From: Verrucomicrobiota bacterium
GTDB taxonomy: Bacteria > Verrucomicrobiota > Verrucomicrobiia > Limisphaerales > AV2
Assembly: GCA_003219675.1 (NCBI GenBank)
Contig: QHPW01000093.1
Location: 1-5,349 of the forward strand
DNA length: 5,349 bases
Direction of reading: 5' to 3'
Position numbers and translations under genes: made by a program. A model generated the notes under the pieces. That model saw only the letters and a list, made by a program, of their open reading frames with translations, had not been told where the DNA came from and made no database searches. This document shows positions 1 to 5,349 of the stretch, piece after piece. Within the stretch, counting starts at the first letter, position 1. Every line of letters starts with the position of its first letter.

Positions 1-628
1 CCAGGTTCACCTCGCGGCCAAGCACGGTGTAACTGAGTTTCTCCTCGGAACCCATCAAACCGACCGTGACCGTGCCCGTGGTGATTCCCGAACCCAACGC
101 CAACAGCCGGTGCATCGGATACGGGGCCTGCCCGGTCGCCAGCCGCGCCGCATTTTCCTGTTCGCGGCGCTTATTTTCGGCCGCGCGCTGGAGGTTGAGT
201 TCGTAAATGGCACGCTGGGCGTCGATGGCGGCGCGCACGCACTGCAACGGATGCCGATCGTTTGGAATCGGCGCGCCCCAAAAGGCCAGAACACAATCGC
301 CGATGTATTTGTCGAACGTGCCGTCGTGCTTGATGATCGTGTCGGCGATCACGCTCAAATAAAGACTGACCGTGCTCAGAAGGTCGCCGGCCTGCTTGTC
401 CAGGTAAGCTTCCGCCACCGCGGGCGGCAGCTTGTGCTCCCGGATATACGCTTCGGCCTGGGCCTGCATTTCATCGGTCATCCGGGTGAACCCGCGAATG
501 TCCGCAAAATAAATCGTCACCTTGCGCCGCGCGCCGCCGAGCGAAATCCGGTCCGCTTTCAACAGTTCGGTGACAACATTCGGTGAAACGACTTTCGAGA
601 AGACCGATTTTATCCGCTGCCGCTCCCA
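1..628 (-). CDS. Class III adenylate cyclase catalytic domain (3' half of a frameshifted CHASE2-cyclase gene, cut by window edge)
   Basis: This stretch is open in one minus-strand frame from about 628 to the left edge and encodes a class III nucleotide cyclase domain, which makes cAMP from ATP in the cytoplasm. It begins WERQRIKSVFSKVVSPNVV, the usual linker ahead of the catalytic domain, then RKVTIYFADIRGFT. The two metal-binding aspartates are in FADIRG (codon 502-500) and KYIGD (codon 298-296). The lysine of KYIGD (codon 310-308) is the adenine-specifying position. The second specificity position is Thr in SYTVLG (codon 28-26), as in class IIIb enzymes. The catalytic Asn is in GREVNL (codon 7-5). 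The transition-state Arg and the end of the gene lie beyond the window. There is no good start codon or ribosome binding site at the 5' end of this frame. It continues the CHASE2 reading frame (471-1913) after a one-base frame change near 625-627, so I read both as one gene. Family assignment is firm; whether the break is real is not known. Confidence 0.9.
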
Positions 629-1913
629 CGACGCGGTAGGTGACCATGCAAACGTGGGTCATAATCGACGCGCAGCCAACCGGCAGAATGATGGGCAGCC
701 AGTAACGGTACTGTATGAAGAGAAAAACGCTGACCGCGGCATACAACACCATCGCGAGGATGACCGACAATGACGACAGCACGGCGCGCAATTTCCAGGA
801 CAGCAAGGCGGAGATCGTCCCCATCAGCAAGATCAAAAGTAATTCCGTCAGGTACGCGCTCCTTCGAACAAACTGTCCGGTGATCACGGAGTTGGCCACG
901 TTCCAATGTTTGCTGACGAGGTAGGTTTGTTTGGAAAGCGGAGTCGAGCCAATATCCGAGATATTGTTGCCGGAGCCGAGAGAGCCGACGACGACGATCC
1001 GGTTGCGCCACACCGGAGGAATGTTGGTTTTTCCGCTGTCGCGGGCGATATCCTTCTGGAGAATCGATTCGAAATTGTCTCTCAAAATCCGTCTGTCGTT
1101 CCAGGCCAAACACCAGTCGATATAAAAGTATCCGCTTCGATCCACGGGAATGGTTCTGTGGATGCCGCCTTCTCCCTGCAAAAGGATTCTGTCCGGCAGC
1201 ATGACCGCCTTTGAAAGATCTACATTCAACGCCCGGGCGGCCAGCACGATCCCCATGTGCCAGATACGTCCATGAACGGGATCATCGTAATATGCCTTCG
1301 CGCGCCGCAGAACGCCGTCAGAATCTACATCGCTGGTGATATGGCCGACCCTCCAGGAGTTGGTGCGAAATTTGTCCGCTGGCAGCAACACCCGCCACCG
1401 GCTCCCGAGTCTTTCCTCCATCGCCGCCAGGACAACGTTGCCTGCCTTGCGTAATTGCCACGCAAAAAAATCGTCGGAATTGAAAGTTTGCTCTCCAACG
1501 GTCACTGCGGTTTCCGGTGAAGGGAGATGCAACTCGCGAAACAGGATGTCAAAACCGATGGCCTTTGCCCCTTGGGCCGACAGTTCTCCAATCAGACGCC
1601 CATGGAGTTGGCGCGGCCACGGCCAACTGAACTGGAAATTGTCGTTGATCGCCTTGAGGCTGTCGTCGTCGATAAAAACAACCGCGAGATTGGTTGCGAC
1701 TTTTGAAGCGGAGGAAACCGCGCGTCGTATCCTCCAATCATAGGTCATCCATTCCAGCCGCTGGAACATGTCGAACCGCGGGAAGAACCGGGGCAGCGGC
1801 TGGGCCAGGCAAACCAGCGCAATCACCGCCGCCGCGATCAGGATCGGTATGTTCCGCGCGAAACTGGATTTGGAATGCGGCTTCAACCCTGTCGGCGATA
1901 ACAAAAAACCCAA
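471..1913 (-). CDS. CHASE2 sensor and transmembrane portion of the adenylate cyclase (5' half, frameshifted)
   Basis: This frame encodes the sensory half of a CHASE2-adenylate cyclase. A first membrane segment lies at about residues 22-40. The extracytoplasmic CHASE2 domain runs from about 48 to 345, with typical stretches LEWMTYDWRIR (53-63), VVFIDDDSLKAI (78-89), WPWPRQLHGRLI (97-108) and AIGFDILFRE (118-127). Three more membrane segments follow at about 353-374, 378-400 and 405-427. Up to YRVV (426-429) the protein is normal. The remaining 51 residues look nothing like a cyclase, while the adjacent frame reads straight into a cyclase domain, so the frame changes at about 625-627 and the stop at 471 is an artefact of the break. 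The only upstream start in this frame is TTG at 1911-1913, which has a poor ribosome binding site and lies inside a terminator-like hairpin. TTG at 1884-1886 is an alternative that still keeps the first membrane segment. The gene lies 44 bp downstream of the FecR-domain gene on the same strand. The ligand is unknown. Confidence 0.88.
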   Translation of the reverse strand: MGFLLSPTGLKPHSKSSFARNIPILIAAAVIALVCLAQPLPRFFPRFDMFQRLEWMTYDWRIRRAVSSASKVATNLAVVFIDDDSLKAINDNFQFSWPWPRQLHGRLIGELSAQGAKAIGFDILFRELHLPSPETAVTVGEQTFNSDDFFAWQLRKAGNVVLAAMEERLGSRWRVLLPADKFRTNSWRVGHITSDVDSDGVLRRAKAYYDDPVHGRIWHMGIVLAARALNVDLSKAVMLPDRILLQGEGGIHRTIPVDRSGYFYIDWCLAWNDRRILRDNFESILQKDIARDSGKTNIPPVWRNRIVVVGSLGSGNNISDIGSTPLSKQTYLVSKHWNVANSVITGQFVRRSAYLTELLLILLMGTISALLSWKLRAVLSSLSVILAMVLYAAVSVFLFIQYRYWLPIILPVGCASIMTHVCMVTYRVVGAAADKIGLLESRFTECCHRTVESGPDFARRRAAQGDDLFCGHSRVHPDDR

Positions 1914-1936
1914 GGCAACACAAGGCTGCCCTGGGT
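1902..1936 (-). terminator. Rho-independent terminator or attenuator between the FecR gene and the cyclase gene
   Basis: Read on the minus strand, ACCCAGGGCA (1936-1927) and TGCCTTGGGT (1917-1908) form a 10-bp stem with one G-U wobble. The loop is 9 nt (1926-1918), and a run of six T (1908-1903) follows directly. This is the normal layout of an intrinsic terminator for minus-strand transcription; there is no T-run on the plus-strand side. The hairpin begins about 21 bases after the FecR stop codon (1958-1960). The second arm contains the TTG at 1913-1911, the first possible start of the cyclase. It could therefore end the fecR transcript or act as a leaky attenuator that lowers cyclase expression. 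Confidence 0.72.
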
Positions 1937-1957
1937 AAAAATCCGATGGCGGACGCG

Positions 1958-2683
1958 TTACTGCCGCACCGAACTGTTTTCGCCCGTCAGCGGCGAAATG
2001 AAAATGCGTACGGGCTCCTCCACCCTTAACTCAGCCGTCGGCGCGCCGATGATATCCTTCATCTCGGCAACCAACTGGCTGAGCTGATCCGGAGGAATCG
2101 GTTTGACCGCGCCTTCGGAGGGGACAAACATCTCACCCGCATTCACGACTTGGGTGACCACGGTGCCATCGCTCTTGACGTACACCACGACTAATGATCC
2201 GGAGACCACCCGCACGACGCTCGTCGCTGTGATGTCGTATTCCGTACCGCGGATGCCTGCGACTCCGTTCGGCGTTTTGATTTCGTATTTCGAGGTCGCC
2301 GCCATTTTCTTCACAATGCCGAGGATGCGCCCGGACTTCAGGTCCAACTGCGTCTCGATCACCGTGTCCACGCCGGTGGCTTCAAAGTTCAGCTTGTCAA
2401 CGCCGAGGGTGGTGTTTTCCGCGAGGCGAACCACGGGGCCGTTTTGATCCATGAACAGATCCACCTGGGATTCATTGGCCGTCCGAATGGTGGAACCCGG
2501 CTTGAGGACCTGGCCGACACTCAGTGGCAGCCAATTGCCGCCCTCGGCATACTGCGCCGAGCCGCGGATGGTTCGAACCACAGCCTTGCCCACATCGCCG
2601 GCTTGCACAGAGGAAACAACAAACGCCCCCATCAACGCCACAACACAAGCCATCGCCATCGAAAAACTTCCACGTTGTTTCAT
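1958..2683 (-). CDS. Exported FecR-domain protein
   Basis: This is a 241-residue protein with a Sec signal peptide: Lys-Arg near the N-terminus, hydrophobic core at about 10-24, and a likely cleavage after VQA (26-28). The FecR domain spans about residues 57-151, with GQVLKPGSTIRTANES (58-72) and the characteristic KTPNGVAGIRGTEYDI (136-151). It is not a classical FecR anti-sigma regulator: there is no N-terminal cytoplasmic domain, no internal membrane helix and no sigma factor gene beside it. It is more likely a periplasmic or secreted FecR-fold protein. The C-terminal 80 residues (through PDQLSQLVAEM) have no recognisable domain. The start is well supported by AGGAG eight bases upstream. 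The gene has its own promoter candidate (2730-2757) and is followed 44 bp later by the CHASE2-cyclase, which suggests a shared role in sensing an extracytoplasmic signal. That role is inferred from position only. Confidence 0.88.
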   Translation of the reverse strand: MKQRGSFSMAMACVVALMGAFVVSSVQAGDVGKAVVRTIRGSAQYAEGGNWLPLSVGQVLKPGSTIRTANESQVDLFMDQNGPVVRLAENTTLGVDKLNFEATGVDTVIETQLDLKSGRILGIVKKMAATSKYEIKTPNGVAGIRGTEYDITATSVVRVVSGSLVVVYVKSDGTVVTQVVNAGEMFVPSEGAVKPIPPDQLSQLVAEMKDIIGAPTAELRVEEPVRIFISPLTGENSSVRQ

Positions 2684-2691
2684 AAGGTTTG

Positions 2692-2696
2692 CTCCT
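2692..2696 (-). promoter_or_regulatory. Ribosome binding site of the FecR gene
   Basis: On the minus strand AGGAG lies eight bases before the ATG at 2683-2681. It fixes the start at Met1 rather than at the in-frame Met9, which would also shorten the basic N-region of the signal peptide. Confidence 0.75.
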
Positions 2697-2729
2697 GGTT
2701 ATTTTTCTGTCGTGACTAGAATTGGCGTC

Positions 2730-2757
2730 AGTTTAGGTGCTTGCAGCTAATTGTCAA
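2730..2757 (-). promoter_or_regulatory. Sigma-70-like promoter of the FecR gene
   Basis: On the minus strand there is a perfect -35 hexamer TTGACA (2757-2752), a 16-bp spacer and a -10 candidate TAAACT (2735-2730), which matches TATAAT at four of six bases. The predicted start of transcription is near 2723, leaving a leader of about 40 bases before the ATG with AGGAG inside it. The site sits in the gap between leuC and the FecR gene, so the FecR gene is probably transcribed on its own. Confidence 0.6.
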
Positions 2758-2850
2758 ACGGAATAATTACCCGCGCGAACCTGCGAACCTTCCGGTCGCT
2801 TCCGGCACCAGCCGCTCAAAACAGACCGCCAACACGCGCTTCGTCCAGGG

Positions 2851-4221
2851 TCAGCTCAAAAACCCGCGTGGATCGGTGATTTTGCCGGTAATCGCGCTGG
2901 CCGCCACGGTCATCGGTGAGGCCAGAAACACCTGCGATTCCTTATGCCCCATGCGTCCGGGGAAATTCCGGTTGGTGGCGCTGATACACTTCATGGGCGT
3001 GTTCATGCGACCGAAGGTGTCGGTCGGCCCGCCCAGGCAAGCGGCGCAACTGGCGTTTTCGGTCATTTGCACCCCGGCATCCACCAGGATTTCCCAGATT
3101 GTCTTGTCGCCCCAGCGCGACGACTGGAGGTCGTGCACCGTCTCCGGCGTCGCCGGCACTCCGAAGGTGGCGATGGCCACGCGTTTGCCGCGAATGACGC
3201 GGGCGAATTCCAGAAAGTCGCTGGTTTTGCCCCCGGTGCAGGAACCGATGTAAGCACGGTCAAGCTTGATGTCGGCCAGTTCCCGGGCCGGTTTTCGCCG
3301 GCCCGGATCGGGGTGACAAGCCACCAGCGGCTCGAGTTTGGATAAATCAACGGTCAGTTCGTAAACGCATTTTTCGACCCGGTCGCGCTCGACCGGCTCG
3401 TAACTCGTCCGGGTCCCGTTCAATTTGCAGCGGTAATCGACATACGCCTGCGTCTGCGCATCGAACTCAAATATGCCGTTCTTGCCGCCGGCTTCGATGG
3501 CCATGTTCGCGATGGTCATGCGATCGTCCATTGAAAGACCGGCCACACCCGGCCCGTCGAACTGCATCGCGCGATACGTCGCCCCGTCGAAACCTATCTC
3601 GCCGATGCAATGAAGGATGACCTCTTTGGCCATGACGCCCGGCTGCAACCTGCCTTCGAGCCGAAAGCGCATTGTCTCCGGCAGCTTCAACAGCAGTTTG
3701 CCGGTGCCCATGACAAAACCCGCGTCGGTGTTGCCAATGCCGGTGGCAAACTCGTTGAACGCGCCCGCCATGCAGGTGTGCGAATCGGTGCCGAACAGAA
3801 TTTCACCCGGACGCGTGTGGCCTTTTTGCGGCAACGCGGTGTGGCAGACACCCGCGAAGTTCGATCCGTATTGTTTCTTGAGCTGGCCCCGGGCCGGGTC
3901 AAACACCCAATGGCCGTTCGGGTCGTCGATCACATCATAGAAATACGGGATGCCCTGCTCCTTCACGAACTCGCGCAGGATATCGACGTTGCGGTTCGAC
4001 TTCGAGTCGGCGGTAAAAATGTAGTGGTCGGGGATGATGACGATTTTGTCGCGGTCCCAGACTTTTGCGGCCTTGCCGAACTCGCGTTTGAACACGCCGA
4101 TGGTGCCCGGCCCGCAGACATCGTGGGTCATCAAAATGTCCGCCTTCACCCAGACGTTGTCACCGGCCTGCGCCTTGGCCCTGCCACCCGCCCGCGCCAG
4201 AATTTTTTCGGTCAACGTCAT
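2851..4221 (-). CDS. leuC: 3-isopropylmalate dehydratase large subunit (LeuC, plant-type)
   Basis: This is a complete 456-residue member of the aconitase superfamily. With the small subunit LeuD it isomerises 2-isopropylmalate to 3-isopropylmalate in leucine biosynthesis in the cytoplasm, using a [4Fe-4S] cluster. The three cluster ligands are visible as Cys328 in IGSCTGGK and Cys392 and Cys395 in SCAACLGGPTD. Other family signatures are LMTHDVCGPG (30-39), IIPDHYIFTADSKSNRN (62-78), GTDSHTCMAGAFNEFATGIG (144-163) and TNRNFPGRMGHKE (416-428). The N-terminus and the wording of these motifs resemble plant IIL1-type large subunits as I remember them more than the short prokaryotic LeuC2 type. 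A segment at about 100-122 (PNGHWVFDPARGQLKKQYG) is longer than in LeuC2 proteins. The ATG has only a weak AAGG eight bases upstream. No leuD is present; the neighbour downstream (FecR) is unrelated, so leuD must lie elsewhere. A related dehydratase specificity, such as homoaconitase, cannot be excluded from sequence alone. Confidence 0.9.
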   Translation of the reverse strand: MTLTEKILARAGGRAKAQAGDNVWVKADILMTHDVCGPGTIGVFKREFGKAAKVWDRDKIVIIPDHYIFTADSKSNRNVDILREFVKEQGIPYFYDVIDDPNGHWVFDPARGQLKKQYGSNFAGVCHTALPQKGHTRPGEILFGTDSHTCMAGAFNEFATGIGNTDAGFVMGTGKLLLKLPETMRFRLEGRLQPGVMAKEVILHCIGEIGFDGATYRAMQFDGPGVAGLSMDDRMTIANMAIEAGGKNGIFEFDAQTQAYVDYRCKLNGTRTSYEPVERDRVEKCVYELTVDLSKLEPLVACHPDPGRRKPARELADIKLDRAYIGSCTGGKTSDFLEFARVIRGKRVAIATFGVPATPETVHDLQSSRWGDKTIWEILVDAGVQMTENASCAACLGGPTDTFGRMNTPMKCISATNRNFPGRMGHKESQVFLASPMTVAASAITGKITDPRGFLS

Positions 4222-4320
4222 AAACAGCGCCTTACCCTAACGGGCGCCGCCGCCGACTGCAACAGGGGAAATGGACCGGCACAAGCGTTCTAAACTCCCC
4301 AGCCCACCACGGCGCACAGT

Positions 4321-4346
4321 GAAGCGGACTGAAGTCCGCGCTTCAG
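4321..4346. repeat. Palindromic intergenic element between leuC and dtd
   Basis: GCGGACT (4324-4330) and AGTCCGC (4333-4339) form a perfect 7-bp inverted repeat with a 2-base centre. GAAGC (4321-4325) and GCTTC (4340-4344) can extend it across a small bulge. An alternative hairpin, CTGAAG (4329-4334) with CTTCAG (4341-4346), uses the same bases, so the two are mutually exclusive. The element lies in the 195-bp gap between the divergent leuC and dtd genes. No T-run follows on either strand, so it is not a standard terminator. It could be a copy of a dispersed palindromic repeat or an operator shared by both genes. I saw no other copy in the window. The rest of the gap (4222-4320 and 4347-4416) shows no convincing promoter. 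Confidence 0.6.
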
Positions 4347-4416
4347 CTTTGACGGAGTTCAATCCTTGGCAGCCGGAACAGCAGCCGCTATTTTTTGCGC
4401 CCGGACCTTTCAAATC

Positions 4417-4869
4417 GTGCGCGCAGTTATTCAACGTGTTTCCGAAGCCTCCGTTATCATCAACGGCCAGGTTCGCGGCGCCATTCAAAAGGGTTTGGTT
4501 GTTCTCCTGGCGCTCGAGGAAACAGACACGCCGGAAGACATCGAATGGCTGAGCGGCAAGGTCGTTCGTCTTCGCGTCTTCAACGACGACCAGGGTCTGA
4601 TGAACCGTTCAATCCAGGAGGTCCAGGGCGACCTCCTGCTCATCAGCCAGTTCACGCTGTTTGCCAGCACAAAGAAAGGGAACCGCCCCTCTTACAGCCG
4701 CGCTGCCCGACCGGAAATCGCCGTGCCGCTTTACCAGGCTTTCGCTCGCAAGCTGGCCCAGGACCTGGGCAAGCCGATCCAGACGGGCGAATTCGGCGCG
4801 GACATGAAGGTAACACTCGTCAACGATGGCCCGGTGACCATCATCATGGATTCCAGGAACAATGAGTAG
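4417..4869 (+). CDS. dtd: D-aminoacyl-tRNA deacylase
   Basis: From the GTG at 4417 this encodes 150 residues, the normal length for bacterial DTD. The enzyme removes D-amino acids (and glycine mischarged on tRNA-Ala) from tRNA in the cytoplasm, acting as a homodimer. The N-terminus MRAVIQRVSEASV is the canonical start of the family. Both active-site signatures are present: SQFTL (77-81) and NDGPVT (136-141), the latter holding the Gly-cisPro motif that rejects L-amino acids. FGADM (126-130) and the KKGNRPSYS region (86-94) are also typical. A longer reading is possible from TTG at 4366, but the 17 extra residues (MAAGTAAAIFCARTFQI) are not part of the family and the conserved protein begins at the GTG. 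The ribosome binding site is weak (GGA about 12 bases upstream). The gene is divergent from leuC and convergent with the next gene; its stop codon touches an inverted repeat. Confidence 0.93.
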   Translation: MRAVIQRVSEASVIINGQVRGAIQKGLVVLLALEETDTPEDIEWLSGKVVRLRVFNDDQGLMNRSIQEVQGDLLLISQFTLFASTKKGNRPSYSRAARPEIAVPLYQAFARKLAQDLGKPIQTGEFGADMKVTLVNDGPVTIIMDSRNNE

Positions 4870-4936
4870 ACACGAATTTCACGAATGAGCACAAATTCGC
4901 CTGGTTTGCCTGTTGTGAATTCGTGAAATTCGTGTC
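4869..4936. repeat. Long inverted repeat between convergent genes, built from CACGAAT units
   Basis: The left arm (4869-4886, GACACGAATTTCACGAAT) and right arm (4919-4936, ATTCGTGAAATTCGTGTC) are exact reverse complements over 18 bases. CACAA (4890-4894) and TTGTG (4913-4917) can add five more pairs after a small internal loop, leaving a short loop around 4895-4912. Each arm holds two copies of a 7-base unit, CACGAAT or its complement, separated by two bases. The element nearly fills the 71-bp gap between the dtd stop and the stop of the convergent gene; the last base of the dtd TAG is its first base. No T-run follows on either side. It could act as a two-way transcript end or 3' stabiliser, or be one copy of a dispersed repeat family. 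Confidence 0.85.
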
Positions 4937-4940
4937 CCTT

Positions 4941-5349
4941 CTACGGTCGGACTTCCAAGCGATAGAAATTGTTCGCGCCCGTCGTTTGCGGTTGGACGAC
5001 CATGGACGAGGTTGTGGTTCTGGCGCTGATCCAATCTGACAACGGCGTCCAGACAACCAAATCCGCGCTCATTTCAAGCCGATAGGCTCGGCCCGGAACC
5101 GACGGCCAGTCGAAACGCAAATTCCCGTTCGACTGCGCCGCGGGGGGCGTCAACTCCAAAACCGAACTTGCATTGTTCGGGTCCGTGCCGGCGATAAACT
5201 CGGCGTAATCAGTCATACCGTCCCCGTCAGTATCCGTCAGTTGCGTGCGGTTGGTCGAGACGGAGCTGAAGTAATTCCGTTCCCAACTGTCCGAAATGCC
5301 GTTCGTGTTCGCGTCGAAAAAGGTGTACTTGCCGGTGAAATTCACCGTG
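4941..5349 (-). CDS. C-terminal part of a large exported protein with calcium-binding repeat (partial)
   Basis: The frame is open from the right edge to the TAG at 4943-4941; the 5' part of the gene is outside the window. The GTG at 5345-5343 is most likely an internal valine, not a start. Counting from it, FFDANTNGISDSWERNYF (9-26) and LTDTDGDGMTDYAEFIAGTD (36-55) are two halves of a thrombospondin type 3-like Asp-rich calcium-binding repeat. After that comes a C-terminal beta-sandwich-like domain of about 70 residues: LRFDWPSVPGRAYRLEMSAD (76-95), WTPLSDWI (99-106) and the closing NNFYRLEVRP (125-134). This combination is familiar at the ends of very large secreted or surface proteins in Verrucomicrobiota; that link is from memory. 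No PEP-CTERM or other sorting signal is present. The function of the whole protein cannot be told from this end. It converges on dtd. Confidence 0.8.
   Translation of the reverse strand, partial: TVNFTGKYTFFDANTNGISDSWERNYFSSVSTNRTQLTDTDGDGMTDYAEFIAGTDPNNASSVLELTPPAAQSNGNLRFDWPSVPGRAYRLEMSADLVVWTPLSDWISARTTTSSMVVQPQTTGANNFYRLEVRP

Noticed and set aside
110..586. 158-codon open frame on the plus strand
   Set aside because: It is antisense to the cyclase catalytic domain, whose metal-binding and catalytic residues are intact.
610..1113. 167-codon minus-strand open frame inside the CHASE2 gene
   Set aside because: It runs in a different frame from both halves of the cyclase; the CHASE2 frame over the same bases is clearly the coding one.
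2775..2790. Tandem GCGAACCT GCGAACCT in the leuC-fecR gap
   Set aside because: Two copies of 8 bases without further structure are too little to call a functional repeat; the gap also lacks a clear leuC terminator.
2741..3253. 170-codon open frame on the plus strand
   Set aside because: It overlaps the 3' half of leuC in antisense and shows no domain or ribosome binding site.
4232..4275. Possible leuC promoter TTGCAG - 17 bp - TAGGGT on the minus strand
   Set aside because: Each hexamer matches the consensus at only three of six bases, no better than chance in this sequence.
3610..4293. 227-codon open frame on the plus strand
   Set aside because: It lies antisense to leuC, which has all its catalytic motifs; the plus-strand translation has no recognisable domain and reflects high GC content.
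4349..4377. Possible dtd -35 element TTGACG on the plus strand
   Set aside because: No acceptable -10 hexamer follows at 16-18 bases.
4366..4416. Longer dtd start at TTG 4366
   Set aside because: The extra 17 residues are absent from the family, and the conserved MRAVIQRV start coincides with GTG at 4417.

Overview
The window looks like a piece of a GC-rich bacterial chromosome, most likely from the Verrucomicrobiota. This is inferred from gene content and protein style, not from a marker gene. The pointers are a secreted FecR-domain protein next to a CHASE2 adenylate cyclase, and the C-terminus of an exported protein with a calcium-binding repeat followed by a WPSVPGRAYRLE-type beta domain ending in FYRLEV. 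A third pointer is the short dispersed-looking palindromes between genes.

Layout. Positions 1-1913 (minus) hold one CHASE2-class III adenylate cyclase gene, cut by the left edge and broken by an apparent frameshift at about 625-627. Upstream of it, 1958-2683 (minus) encodes an exported FecR-domain protein with a clear ribosome binding site and a good sigma-70-like promoter (2730-2757). A rho-independent terminator-like hairpin (1902-1936) lies between the two and overlaps the only available start codon of the longest cyclase reading frame. Next, 2851-4221 (minus) encodes the large subunit of 3-isopropylmalate dehydratase (leuC), resembling the plant-type enzyme. A 195-bp divergent gap carries a GCGGACT/AGTCCGC palindrome and leads into dtd (D-aminoacyl-tRNA deacylase, 4417-4869, plus). 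dtd converges on a partial secreted-protein gene (4941 to the right edge, minus). The 71-bp gap between them is filled by a perfect 18-bp inverted repeat built from four copies of CACGAAT/ATTCGTG.

How the parts work together. The FecR protein and the cyclase are plausibly one signalling module: both have their sensory or ligand-binding portions outside the cytoplasmic membrane, and the cyclase would make cAMP inside. leuC (leucine biosynthesis) and dtd (tRNA proofreading) are housekeeping genes with no obvious link to that module. No mobile element, CRISPR array, tRNA or rRNA was seen. I did not find a clearly new multi-gene system. The points most worth a second look are the frameshift, the hairpin between fecR and the cyclase, and the two intergenic palindromes.
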